Both the position numbers and the translations under genes were made by a program. A model generated the notes under the pieces. The model was not told the origin of the DNA and searched no databases. It worked only from the letters and a program-made list of their open reading frames with translations. This document shows positions 11,107-23,900 of a DNA stretch of 64,000 nucleotides, piece by piece (the first letter of the stretch is position 1; the number at the start of each line of letters is the position of its first letter). The stretch is from Limnomonas spitsbergensis (Eukaryota; Chlorophyta; Chlorophyceae; Chlamydomonadales): the NCBI GenBank assembly GCA_037349105.1, contig JAYJMM010000104.1:2886001-2950000 (forward strand), read 5' to 3'.

Positions 11107-14100
11107 CCGCTACATACGGGGGGGGGGCGCTGCATACAGGGATAGCGCTACATACGGGGGGGGGGGGGCGCTGCATACGGGGGGGCGCTGCATACGGGGG
11201 GGCGCTGCATACAGGGGGAACGCTGTATACAGGGGGAGCGCTGCATATGGGGGGAGCGCTGCATACGGGGGGGCGCTGCATACGGGGATAGCGCTGCATA
11301 CGGGGGGAGCGCTGCATACGGGGGGGGAGCGCTGCATACGGGGGGGCGCTGCATACGGTGAGAGCGCTGCATACAGGGATAGCGCTGCATACGGGGGGAG
11401 CGCTGCATACGGGGGGGCGCTGCATACGGGGGGGCGCTGCATGCGGTGAGAGCGCTGCATACAGGGATAGCGCTGCATACGGGGGGAGCACTGCATACGG
11501 GGGGAACGCTGCATACAGGGAAAGCCCTGCATACAGGGAAAGCGCTGCATACGGGGGGGCGCTGCATACGGGGGGAGGGCTGCATACGGGGGGGCGCTGC
11601 ATACAGGGGGAGCGCTGCATACGGGGGGGCGCTGCATACGGGGGGGCGCTGCATACAGGGAAAGCCCTGCATACAGGGAGAGCGCTGCATACGGTGAGAG
11701 CGCTGCATACGGGGGGAGCGCTGCATACGGGGGGGGCGCTGCATACGGGGGAGCGCTGCAGATGGGGGGGGGCGCTGCATACAGGGAGAGCGCTGCATAC
11801 GGTGAGAGCGCTGCATGCAGGGAGAGCGCTGCATACGGGGGGAGCGCTGCATACGGGGGGGCGCTGCATACGGGGGGAGCGCTGCATACGGGGAGAGCGC
11901 TGCATACGGGAGGAGCGCTGCATACAGGGAGAGCGCTGCATACGGGGGGAGCGCTCCATACGGGGGGAGGGCTGCATATGGGAGGAGCGCTGCATACAGG
12001 GAGAGTGCTGCATACGGGGGGAGCGCTGCATACGGGGGGAAGGCTGTATACGGGTGAGCGCTGCATACGGGGGGGCGCTGTATATGGTGAGAGCGCTGCA
12101 TACAGGGAGAGCGCTGCATACGGGGGGAGCGCTGCATACGGGGGGGCGCTGCATACAGGGGGGCGCTGCATACAGGGAGAGCGCTGCATACGGGGGGGGC
12201 GCTGCATACGGGGGGAGGGCTGCGTACGGTGGGGCGCTGCATACGGGGGGGCGCTGCATACGGGGGGAGCGCTGCATACGGGGGGGCGCTGCATACGGGG
12301 GGGCGCTGCATACAGGCAGAGCGCTGCATACAGGGAGAGCGCTGCATACAGGGAGAGCGCTGCATACGGGGGGAGCGCTGCATACGGGGGAGCGCTGCAT
12401 ACGGGGATAGCGCTGCATACGGGGGGAGCGCTGCATACGGTGAGAGCGCTGCATGCAGGGGGGGCGCTGCATACGGTGAGAGCGCTGCATACAGGGATAG
12501 CGCTGCATACGGGGGGAGCACTGCATACGGGGGGAACGCTGTATACAGGGGGAGCGCTGCATACGGGGGGAGCGCTGCTTACAAGGAGAGCGCTGCATAC
12601 GGTGGGAGCGCTGCCTACGGGGGGAACGCTGCATACAGGGAGAGCGCTGCATACGGGGGGGGCGCTGCATACGGGGGGGGGCGCTGCATACGGGGGGGCG
12701 CTGCATACGGGGGGGCGCTGCATACAGGGAAGGCCCTGCATACAGGGAAAGCGCTGCATACGGGGGGCGCTGCATACGGGGGGAGGGCTGCATACGGGGG
12801 GGCGCTGCATATGGGGGGGCGCTGCATACGGGGGGGGGCGTTGCATACGGGGGGGGCGCTGCATACGGGGGGGCGCTGCATACAGGGAGAGCGCTGCATA
12901 CAAGGAAAGCGCTGCATACGGTGAGAGCGCTGCATACGGGGGGAGCGCTGCATACGGGGGGGGCGCTGCATACGGGGGAGCGCTGCATACGGGGGAGCTG
13001 CATACGGGGGGAGCGCTGCATACGGTGAGAGCGCTGCATGCAGGGAGAGCGCTGCATGCAGGGAGAGCGCTGCATACGGGGGGGCGCTGCATACGGGGGG
13101 GGCGCTGCATACGGGGGGAGCGCTGCATACAGGGAGAGCGCTGCATACGGGGGGAGCGCTCCATACGGGGGGAGGGCTGCATATGGGGGGAGCGCTGCAT
13201 ACAGGGAGAGCGCTGCATACGGGGGGAAGGCTGTATACGGGGGAGCGCTGCATACGGGGGGGCGCTGTATACGGTGAGAGCGCTGCATACAGGGAGAGCG
13301 CTGCATACGGGGGGAGGGCTGCATACGGGGGGGGCGCTGCATACGGGGGGGCGCTGCATACAGGGAGAGCGCTGCATACGGGGGGGCGCTGCATACGGGG
13401 GGAGGGCTGCATACGGGGGGGGCGCTGCATACGGGGGGGCGCTGCATACGGGGAGAGCGCTGCATACGGGGGGGGCGCTGCATACGGGGGGGCGCTGCAT
13501 ACAGGCAGAGCGCTGCATACAGGGAGAGCGCTGAATACGGGGGTGCGCTGCATACGGGGGGAGCGCTGCATACGGGGGAGCGCTGCATACGGGGGGGGCG
13601 CTGCATACGGGGGGAGCGCTGCATACGGTGAGAGCGCTGCATGCAGGGAGAGCGCTGCATACGGGGGGAGCGCTGCATACGGGGGGGGCGCTGCATACGG
13701 GGGGAGCGCTGCATACAGGGAGAGCGTTGCATACGGGGGGAGCGCTGCATACGGGGGGAGGGCTGCATATGGGGGGAGCGCTGCATACAGGGAGAGCGCT
13801 GCATACGGGGGGAGCACTGCATACGGGGGGAAGGCTGTATACGGGGGGAGCTCTGCATACGGGGGGCGCTGTATAAGGTGAGAGCGCTGCATACAGGGAG
13901 AGCGCTGCATACGGGGGGGCGCTGCATGCAGGGAGAGCGCTGCATACAGGGAGAGCGCTGCATACGGGGGGGCGCTGCATACGGGGGGAGCGCTGCATAC
14001 AGGGAGAGTGCTGCATACGGGGGGAGCGCTGCATACGGTGAGAGCGCTGTATACGGGGGGAGCGCTGCTTACGGGGGGGGCGCTGCATAGGGGGGGAGCG

Positions 14101-17100
14101 CTGCATACAGGGAGAGCGCTGCATACGGGGGGAGCGCTGCATACGGGGGGAACGCTGCATACGGTGAGAGCGCTGCATACAGGGGGAGCGCTGCATACAG
14201 GGTGAGCGCTGCATATGGGGAGAGCGCTGCATATGGGGAGAGTGCTGCATATGGGGGGGAGGGCTGCATACGGGGGGAGCGCTGCATACGGGGGGAGGGC
14301 TGCATATGGGGGGAGCGCTGCATATGGGGGGAGCGCTGCATATGGGGGGAGCGCTGCATAGGGGGGGGAGGGCTGCATACGGGGGGGGGCGCTGCATACG
14401 GGGGGGAGCGCTGCATATGGGGGGAGCGCTGCATACGGAGGGGGTGCTGCATATGGGGGGAGGGCTACATGTGGGGGGAGCGCTGCATACGGGGGGAGGG
14501 CTGCATATGGGGGGAGCGCTGCATACGGGGGGAGGGCTGTATACGGGGGGAGCGCTGCAGATGGGGGGGAGCGCTGCAGATGGGGGGGGCGCAGCATATG
14601 GGGGGGAGGGCTGCATACGGGGGGTGCGCTGCATATGGGGGGAGCGCTGCATACGGGGGGGAGGGCTGCATATGGGGGGAGCGCTGCATACGGGGGGGAG
14701 GGCTGCATATGGGGGGAGCGCTGCATACGGGGGGAGGGCTGCATACGGGGGGGGCGCTGCATACGGGGGGGGCGCTGCATACGGGGGGAGCGCTGCATAC
14801 AGGGAGAGCGCTGCATACGGGGGGAGCGCTCCATACGGGGGGAGGGCTGCATATGGGGGGAGCGCTGCATACAGGGAGAGCGCTGCATACGGGGGGAAGG
14901 CTGTATACGGGGGAGCGCTGCATACGGGGGGGCGCTGTATACGGTGAGAGCGCTGCATACAGGGAGAGCGCTGCATACGGGGGGAGGGCTGCATACGGGG
15001 GGGGCGCTGCATACGGGGGGGCGCTGCATACAGGGAGAGCGCTGCATACGGGGGGGCGCTGCATACGGGGGGAGGGCTGCATACGGGGGGGCGCTGCATA
15101 CGGGGGGGGCGCTGCATACGGGGAGAGCGCTGCATACGGGGGGGCGCTGCATACGGGGGGGCGCTGCATACAGGCAGAGCGCTGCATACAGGGAGAGCGC
15201 TGAATACGGGGGTGCGCTGCATACGGGGGGAGCGCTGCATACGGGGGAGCGCTGCATACGGGGGGTGCTGCATACGGGGGGAGCGCTGCATACGGTGAGA
15301 GCGCTGCATGCAGGGAGAGCGCTGCATACGGGGGGAGCGCTGCATACGGGGGGGCGCTGCATACGGGGGGAGCGCTGCATACAGGGAGAGCGTTGCATAC
15401 GGGGGGAGCGCTGCATACGGGGGGAGGGCTGCATATGGGGGGAGCGCTGCATACAGGGAGAGCGCTGCATACGGGGGGAGCACTGCATACGGGGGGAAGG
15501 CTGTATACGGGGGGAGCTCTGCATACGGGGGGCGCTGTATAAGGTGAGAGCGCTGCATACAGGGAGAGCGCTGCATACGGGGGGGCGCTGCATGCAGGGA
15601 GAGAGCTGCATACAGGGAGAGCGCTGCATACGGGGGGGCGCTGCATACGGGGGGAGCGCTGCATACAGGGAGAGTGCTGCATACGGGGGGAGCGCTGCAT
15701 ACGGTGAGAGCGCTGTATACGGGGGGAGCGCTGCTTACGGGGGGGCGCTGCATAGGGGGGGAGCGCTGCATACAGGGAGAGCGCTGCATACGGGGGGAGC
15801 GCTGCATACGGGGGGAACGCTGCATACGGTGAGAGCGCTGCATACAGGGGGAGCGCTGCATACAGGGTGAGCGCTGCATATGGGGAGAGCGCTGCATATG
15901 GGGAGAGTGCTGCATATGGGGGGGAGGGCTGCATACGGGGGGAGCGCTGCATACGGGGGGAGGGCTGCATATGGGGGGAGCGCTGCATATGGGGGGAGCG
16001 CTGCATATGGGGGGAGCGCTGCATAGGGGGGGGAGGGCTGCATACGGGGGGGGGCGCTGCATACGGGGGGGAGCGCTGCATATGGGGGGAGCGCTGCATA
16101 CGGAGGGGGTGCTGCATATGGGGGGAGGGCTACATGTGGGGGGAGCGCTGCATACGGGGGGAGGGCTGCATATGGGGGGAGCGCTGCATACGGGGGGAGG
16201 GCTGTATACGGGGGGAGCGCTGCAGATGGGGGGGAGCGCTGCAGATGGGGGGGGACGCAGCATATGGGGGGGAGGGCTGCATACGGGGGGTGCGCTGCAT
16301 ATGGGGGGAGCGCTGCATACGGGGGGGAGGGCTGCATATGGGGGGAGCGCTGCATACGGGGGGGAGGGCTGCATATGGGGGGAGCGCTGCATACGGGGGG
16401 AGGGCTGCATACGGGGGGGGCGCTGCATACGGGGGGGGGCGCTGCATACGGGGGGAGCGCTGCATACAGGGAGAGCGCTGCATACGGGGGGAGCGCTCCA
16501 TACGGGGGGAGGGCTGCATATGGGGGGAGCGCTGCATACAGGGAGAGCGCTGCATACGGGGGGAAGGCTGTATACGGGGGAGCGCTGCATACGGGGGGGC
16601 GCTGTATACGGTGAGAGCGCTGCATACAGGGAGAGCGCTGCATACGGGGGGAGGGCTGCATACGGGGGGGGCGCTGCATACGGGGGGGCGCTGCATACAG
16701 GGAGAGCGCTGCATACGGGGGGGCGCTGCATACGGGGGGAGGGCTGCATACGGGGGGGCGCTGCATATGGGGGGGCGCTGCATACGGGGAGAGCGCTGCA
16801 TACGGGGGGGGCGCTGCATACGGGGGGGCGCTGCATACAGGCAGAGCGCTGCATACAGGGAGAGCGCTGAATACGGGGGTGCGCTGCATACGGGGGGAGC
16901 GCTGCATACGGGGGAGCGCTGCATATGGGGGATGCTGCATACGGGGGGAGCGCTGCATACGGTGAGAGCGCTGCATGCAGGGAGAGCGCTGCATACGGGG
17001 GGAGCGCTGCATACGGGGGGGGCGCTGCATACGGGGGGAGCGCTGCATACAGGGAGAGCGTTGCATACGGGGGGAGCGCTGCATACGGGGGGAGGGCTGC

Positions 17101-18107
17101 ATATGGGGGGAGCGCTGCATACAGGGAGAGCGCTGCATACGGGGGGAGCACTGCATACGGGGGGAAGGCTGTATACGGGGGTAGCTCTGCATACGGGGGG
17201 CGCTGTATAAGGTGAGAGCGCTGCATACAGGGAGAGCGCTGCATACGGGGGGGCGCTGCATGCAGGGAGAGCGCTGCATACAGGGAGAGCGCTGCATACG
17301 GGGGGGCGCTGCATACGGGGGGAGCGCTGCATACAGGGAGAGTGCTGCATACGGGGGGAGCGCTGCATACGGTGAGAGCGCTGTATACGGGGGGAGCGCT
17401 GCTTACGGGGGGGGCGCTGCATAGGGGGGGAGCGCTGCATACAGGGAGAGCGCTGCATACGGGGGGAGCGCTGCATACGGGGGGAACGCTGCATACGGTG
17501 AGAGCGCTGCATACAGGGGGAGCGCTGCATACAGGGTGAGCGCTGCATATGGGGAGAGTGCTGCATATGGGGGGGAGGGCTGCATACGGGGGGAGCGCTG
17601 CATACGGGGGGAGGGCTGCATATGGGGGGAGCGCTGCATATGGGGGGAGCGCTGCATATGGGGGGAGCGCTGCATAGGGGGGGGAGGGCTGCATACGGGG
17701 GGGGCGCTGCATACGGGGGGGAGCGCTGCATATGGGGGGAGCGCTGCATACGGAGGGGGTGCTGCATATGGGGGGAGGGCTGCATGTGGGGGGAGCGCTG
17801 CATACGGGGGGAGGGCTGCATATGGGGGGAGCGCTGCATACGGGGGGAGGGCTGTATACGGGGGGAGCGCTGCAGATGGGGGGGAGCGCTGCAGATGGGG
17901 GGGGGCGCAGCATATGGGGGGGAGGGCTGCATACGGGGGGTGCGCTGCATATGGGGGGAGCGCTGCATACGGGGGGGAGGGCTGCATATGGGGGGAGCGC
18001 TGCATACGGGGGGGAGGGCTGCATATGGGGGGAGCGCTGCATACGGGGGGAGGGCTGCATACGGGGGGGAGGGCTGCATACGGGGGGAGGGCTGCATACG
18101 GGGGGAG
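11107..18107 (+). repeat. 7-kb G-run satellite, 17-19-bp unit, with 1.67-kb higher-order repeat
   Basis: About 380 copies of a unit close to GCGCTGCATACGGGGGGA. Variant units (ACAGGGAGA, ACGGTGAGA, ATATGGGGGGA, and GAGGGCTGCAT in place of GCGCTGCAT) alternate in a fixed order. Rare landmarks such as GCTGAATACGGGGGTGCGCT recur at about 13533, 15202 and 16869, a period of 1667-1669 bp, so the right two thirds are three near-identical higher-order copies (about 13157-14827, 14828-16493, 16494-18107). The left third (11107-13156) is more diverged. Stops are almost absent in all frames, giving giant open frames on both strands. I treat these as a by-product of the unit sequence, because unit lengths of 17, 18 and 19 bp mix and shift the frame. 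Confidence 0.97.
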
Positions 18108-19185
18108 TGTGCAGCATGCAAGCAGCCCTTTAGGGAGCCAAGGGGGCGGTGGTGCATCATGCAAGCATCACATAAGGGGGGGGTGCGGTGGTGCAGAATC
18201 CAAGCAGCGCATTAGGGGGCAGGGGGGCGGTGGTGTAGCATGCAAGCAGCGCATTGGCGGGGCAAGGGGGCAGTGGTGTAGCATGTAAGCAGCACATTAG
18301 GGGGGGCTGCGGTGGTGCATCATGCAAACAGCGCATTAGGGTGGGGTGCGGTGGTGCAGAATCCAAGCAGCGCATTAGGGGGGTAAGGGGGCGGTGGTGT
18401 AGCATGCAAGCTGCGCATGAGGGGGGCAAGGGGGCGGTGGTGTAGCATGTAAGGAGCGCATTAGGGGGGCAGGGGGTCGGTGCTGTAGCATGTGAGCAGC
18501 GCCTTAGGGTGGGGCGCGGTGGTGCAGCATGCAAGCAGCACAATAGGGGGGCAAGGGGGCGGTGGTATAGCATGCAAGCAGCGCTTTAGGGGGGCAAGGG
18601 GGCGGTGATGCAGCATGCAAATAGCGCATTATGGGGGCCGGAGGGCGGTGGTGGAGCATGCAAGCAGCGCATTAAAAGGGGCTGCGGTGGTGCATTATGT
18701 ATAAAGCACATTAGGGGGGAGGGATGCGGTGGTGTGGCATGCAGGAAGCGCATAAGGGGGGCAGTGATGCGGTGGTGGAGCATGCAAGCAGCGCATTAGG
18801 GTGGCGTGCGGTGGTGCAAACTGCCAGCAGCGCATAGGGGGGCAAGGGGGCGGTGGTGTAGCATGCAAGCAGTGCATTACGGGAGCAGGGGGGCGGTGGC
18901 GTAGCACGCAAGCAGCGTATTAGGGGGGCAGGAGGGCGGTGGTGTAGCATGCAAGCAGCACATTTGGGGGGCAGGGAGGTGGTGGTGTAGCATGTAAGCA
19001 GACCATTAAGGGGTAGAGATGGGTGGTGTTGCAGCACGCAAGCAGCGCATTGGAGGGGCAGGAGGGCGGTGGCTGGTATATCATGCATGCAGTACATCAG
19101 GGGGGGGGGGTGCAGCGTGCAAGCAGTGCTTTAGGGGGGCAAAGCCGCAAAGGTGCGGTGGTGCAGCATGCAGGGCTGCAGGCAG
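18108..19185 (+). repeat. 43-bp satellite, about 25 copies
   Basis: The unit has a GCATGCAAGCAGCGCATTAG core followed by a run of six Gs, CAAGGGGGC and GGTGGTGTA. It abuts the 18-bp satellite directly; the junction is near 18108 at GTGCAGCATGCAAGCAG. Both units share GCATGCA/GCTGCAT-type motifs and long G runs on the plus strand, so the two arrays may be related. No coding sequence. Confidence 0.93.
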
Positions 19186-20669
19186 CTCATGCTTGGGGTA
19201 GACAGTGCTTCTGCATACGCAGTGGGTGACTTCGCTCTTGCCCCTGTTGGTTTTGCTTAGTGTTGTTCCATGATGTTATGCCTACTCCGCACTGTTCCAT
19301 TGCAATGGCGTCGATTTCTTTCTTAGCCGCAGAGACGCCAGCCGCAGTCCGATATCCTACTCCTCCCCTGAGCTCTTAGGCGTCTTCAAACAGCTCCTCC
19401 GCTATGGCATTTATATAAAAGAAAATAAACCACTTTATAGAAACTTGGATCAAGTCACAGCAAAAGAAAAGTGGCTGAAAGGTATGAAAGGAAGCGCGTA
19501 AGGGGTGAAATGATTCACGCAGTATCACCCCACCAGCGAGTGTCGTACATCTGATTAGGTCACAACGTGAAGGCTGATGGAAGGGACAGTTCCCGGAGGA
19601 ACCTTATTTTCCGGAAGGTAAGGGTGAATTCCAGCGTGTGTGCTTCTGTCTGTCTGTCCGCCCTAAATAGAAATGCACGATCCGGACCCGCACTTCACAG
19701 CGTGTGTGTGCATAAGACATCGCGGGTGTTACACATGTGTGTTTCCTTCCGGAATCCGAAGGATGGCTCAGTTATGACGACATACAGATTTACACGTATC
19801 GGGCTTTTCCCGAGTGTCGGTAAGCAATGATTCCCTTTGTCTAAATAGAGGGCCTTGGTAGAATCTCCAAATCCCTATCACCCTCACGTTTCACACTGCT
19901 GCCCCGTCAAGTTCGAACTTTTGCCACACGGTACGGTGGTTTCGGGGTGTGCTTGTCCTGTTTTTGCTTCGCGTCGTGCGGGCGTTGCGGTGGCTTGGGC
20001 CTTTCGGTTGGATGCCAGGTTGTGAGTTGAGTCCTTGTGGGTGGGAGTTATGCCTTAAAGCCCCTCGGTCCGGAGCTAGCATGCAGACGCATGCTACGCC
20101 TCACATGTCTGCATTTCGCAGGAGAGACCGCGAGACTGCGACTTGGAAAGAACCCCCAGACATTGCGCCCAAACTCGTCTATTCGAACTTTTGAAGCCTT
20201 TGCCCCTCAAAATTTACCAGTGAGTGTCGTACATCTGATTAGGTACAAAAACTCACAAGGCCTGAATCGCCCACACATTGATTGTCAGGCAGCCATCCAG
20301 CCGCATGTTTTCACCGATGAATCACACTATTCTCATTCTCACACTCTGCCATTCTCTTACCGGTATTTAGGCCAGGCCGGTTATTGAGTTCACTTTTAAA
20401 CTGCCCAGATACCAACCACGGGAACATCATGAGAGCTGGTGACCACATCCATAGTTTTAGTGCTGAGGTGGTTCAACCAAGCGTTCTCTATGGGGTATCA
20501 CTTTGGCATAAGGCAACATAAGGCAACATATCCATCAATATTTGATGCAGTGAGTCGAAGCAGTACTGCTTACTGTACTGCTTACTGGGTTTCAAATTTA
20601 TTTTCTCCTGGCACACAATCACATATATTTGTGTTCACGTAACATGCTGCTACATTCGTCCAACACGTG
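19186..20669. other. Gene-free stretch with several dispersed-repeat copies
   Basis: I find no supported gene. It contains the right arm of the inverted repeat (19471-19524), a direct repeat pair sharing GTGTCGTACATCTGATTAGG (about 19533-19560 and 20216-20245), and a copy at 20068-20215 of the segment at 6395-6545. These look like remnants of short non-autonomous elements. This is also the presumed downstream side of GAPN. Confidence 0.5.
19471..19524 (-). repeat. Right arm of the 54-bp inverted repeat (partner 8285-8338)
   Basis: It matches the reverse complement of 8285-8338 at 53 of 54 positions. I see no obvious target-site duplication immediately outside the arms. Confidence 0.75.
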
Positions 20670-20905
20670 ACGGTCCAAAGAGCAGCAGGCGCCGGGAGTG
20701 GCAACTCCATCGCAGCTTCGTCACCCGCAACGCCGGGCAGCAGCAGGGCCGGCTCAGCTGCAGGGGCAGCAGGTGCCGGGAGTGGCAACTCCATCGCAGC
20801 TTCGTCACCCGCAACGCCGGGCAGCAGCAGGCACGGCTCAGCTGCAGGGGCAGCAGGTGCCGGGAGTGGCAACTCCATCGCAGCTTCGTCACCCGCAACA
20901 TGGCT
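20670..20905 (+). repeat. 84-bp repeat, nearly three copies, copied from the 3079-6123 gene
   Basis: Each unit, read on the plus strand, encodes AGAGSGNSIAASSPATPGSS followed by RAGSAAG, the same peptide (and almost the same DNA) as about 5380-5475 on the minus strand of the 756-residue gene. The array ends within a few bases of the GAPN stop codon (20909), so it lies in the GAPN 3' untranslated region or just beyond it, antisense to GAPN. It is not a gene on its own. Confidence 0.85.
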
Positions 20906-20908
20906 CTG

Positions 20909-23900
20909 TTAACCCATGGCATAGCTCTCAGTTTGTAGGTTGATCACAGTGGACTTGGTCTTCACCATCATCTCCAACGAGTTGGTGATGCCCTGTGAGG
21001 TGAGTGATGTGAAGTTTGCGAAGAGAAGTTTTTACAGTCCAACGGGGCATCACATTTGATGCATGGGACTTGTGCCCGTAAACCGGTACATACACTAGGA
21101 CAGCGAGCGAAAACCAGTGACCCCCCTGGGCAAGCAGCCAACACACAACCACCGAGCAGTAGCGTGGGAATGAACCCCATAGTGCAGAAGATGAGCCCCA
21201 GCCATAAAACATGACGTGGGTACAAAACGTGAGAAATGCACACAGTGAGAAAGAAAGAAAACAACGCCCCTTCAGGGGCGTGCGCCGTGGGGGTCAAGGG
21301 CACAATGCAGCTCGGAGCTGGAGTTCCATCTGCGCTGATACTAGGAAACAAATTATGGTTGCCAAGTTGGAGATCTGTCACTTCAATAAATAATATGCTG
21401 TAGCAAACCTGCAACTTGTCAAGTCCCCAAACAAGCCAATGAGCCGCAAGACAAAAAAAACAGAAGCTAATATCAAGCACATAACAGTCCAGGAGCAGGC
21501 GCCAATTGAAAAACAGCAAAGCACGTAGGACCTTCCGTCACGTCCATACCGCCTCTAGCCCATGACATGCCGCTCGGCACGCTCCCTCTACATAAAAAGG
21601 AAGACAACTGCAACACCATACAAAGGCACAAACACTGCAGCCCATACTTGGACTTGCAAACTCCTGTACCGTTTTTTTCTACATACCGGTCTCGGTAATT
21701 GGATTGAGGCCGATACCGGTCATTCTTCCAGAATGTTTGGCAAGGCCCATCAAAACGTGCAGCTATTATCAATGCCCCCAACCTTGCTTGAACGTGCAGA
21801 GGCATGGGCCCGTAAACAGACCCTTGCCACCCTCACATAATGTACATGAGCAATGGTAGCTTGAGCAACTCCGCGCTTCAAGGGACCTTACCCCCCTTTA
21901 CCTGCTTCCCTCAATCCCTTTACTGCTGCTCCCCTGCTGTCTGCTACCCCTGACGCTCACCTGGCTGCCGATGCCGCTGTCCCTGAAGCCCTGGAAAGGG
22001 AAATGGTCCGGACCCCGACCTGGTGCCGCGTTGATCTGCAAAGGGGATACCAATTTTGAGCATGTACTTAACGGTACACCAAGCATGCTATTACAAACGT
22101 CGTCAGTAGCCCAATTGCCTCAGATTTTGAGAGGTTTTTTAGGGTTAGGCGGATTAAGGTATAGCGATGTTAGGGTGGACTGCGTCCCCGAGGCCAGGGG
22201 CATGGAGGAAAACGTCGCGTTAGGCCTGGCCTGTCTTGGAGGGATACGTCACATCACAATTTTCTTGCAAGCCCTGATTTTCTTGCCTTCTTGTGTGTGC
22301 CTTCTCTGTTTGTCTTGCCTACGTTAGCATCCTGGTTTTATGAGACCAGTAAACCGTAACCCCTCATCAGAACAAAACAGGCATCCTGCATCCCTCCTGG
22401 GCTCCCTCCCCCCACCAGGGAGATTTCGTTATTTTGCAAAGCAAAAAGACCATGCAAAATCTCAACAGAAAAGTCTTGCGTTGAGATTATGCCTGCCTTC
22501 TTTTTGTACCATACTTTTCTATTCTTAAAACTATTTTTGAAGAAATGCAAAATTCGTCAAAAAAAATGGAATTTGTTTTTAATTGAGAAATTTTATTTTA
22601 GTTTTTTATGATTAAGATTTTGCGGGATGTCAGAAAATCTTTATGAATCTCAAGATTTTGCATGGATAAGATCTTGCTTGGTACCAAGCAAGATCTTATC
22701 CATGCAAAATCTTGTACCTGCATGGTCAGTACCGACCATGCAGGTACATTAATAAAAACAAAATCTTATGAAGTCTTGTCATAAGGTTTTGTTTTTAGAT
22801 AAGATTTTCGCAAATGGACGGGTAAAGCTTTCATTTACCTTCTTTTTGTACTACCTGCAAAATCTTATTTTTTTTCCTTAGTCGGTACGGACCATGCAGG
22901 TTCTTGTACCCAAGACAAAAGTTTACATTTTGCTTAAATATTTTTAAATATCTTTTTAAATATCTGATTCGTTTTTTAATTTACTTTTATTTCTAGGTAC
23001 TTATGGTAAAACAGTTTTTTAATTTACTTTTATTTCTAGGTACTTATGGTAAAACAGTTTCCTTTTTTCTAAAGAACAATTTTCTTTTTTTTAAATGCAG
23101 TTCAAATCCGGATTGTCCGGATTCATTACGAGCATTAATCCTAGCTCATTTTAAAGAACTTTTTCCTGGTTCAAACAAAAACTGGAAAAAGTAATGAAAT
23201 GTAGTCTTGCAAAATCTTCGAAATAATCATTGGAAATAAACATCAACGTAAATAAACATAAAAATTACCATAAAAAAAGAAATATCAAATCTGTATATAT
23301 TGCCATAGATTTTGCATGGTCCTCGTACGCCGGACCGGCGTACGAATCAATCGAAGATTTTGCAAGATTGGGCCGACATGCATATTTCATGTGAACACCC
23401 ACCCTGCCACTGTTTCCACACCCTTCACACCTGCATCGTCCCTGTTTCCATACCCTTCACACCTGCACCGTCCCTGTTTCCACACCCTTCACACCTGCAC
23501 CGCCCCTGTTTCCACACCCTTCACACCTGCACCGTCCCCAGGGAAGTTCCCGGGGTATGCCAAGTGGCCGGTTTTTGCCGAGCAGGGTCTTTTTTTTGAC
23601 CGGCGTACGCCGGGCGGGGGGTCTGAAAATGCCCGGCGGTGAGGTCCTTTTTTAAAGACCCGGTGCAAACTAAAGCCTCGCTCGACCACAGCGGTTTGGC
23701 ACGTAATAGTGAAGGCCACATAAATGAGCTGCACCACACCGGGGATTTCAGACTCGTGGGCTCTGATAATCTGGGACAAACACGCCCGCATAGGGATCTT
23801 GGCAAAGCGATTGACGGACTCTGCAATCCAGCCCTTCAGCAACTGAAACTCAGCATCGAGCTTTGCCTCCATGGCGACACTCTCGAAAAAGGTTGTGCCA

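Noticed and set aside
11110..18117. Minus-strand open frame of 2,335 codons (PPVCSA / PPYAAL / MQRSPR repeats) and several other frames of 200-1,000 codons on both strands
   Set aside because: The 18-bp unit has no stop in most frames on either strand; the three peptide repeats are the three frames of the same DNA, and 17- and 19-bp units switch between them. No start context, no splice support.
11107..19185. CRISPR array
   Set aside because: No unique spacers between repeats; units are contiguous and degenerate, and the DNA is eukaryotic nuclear.
20968..21519. 183-codon minus-strand frame with hydrophobic segments
   Set aside because: It crosses the exon 11 region of GAPN in another frame and the dispersed repeat in intron 10; the repeat copies elsewhere do not keep the frame.
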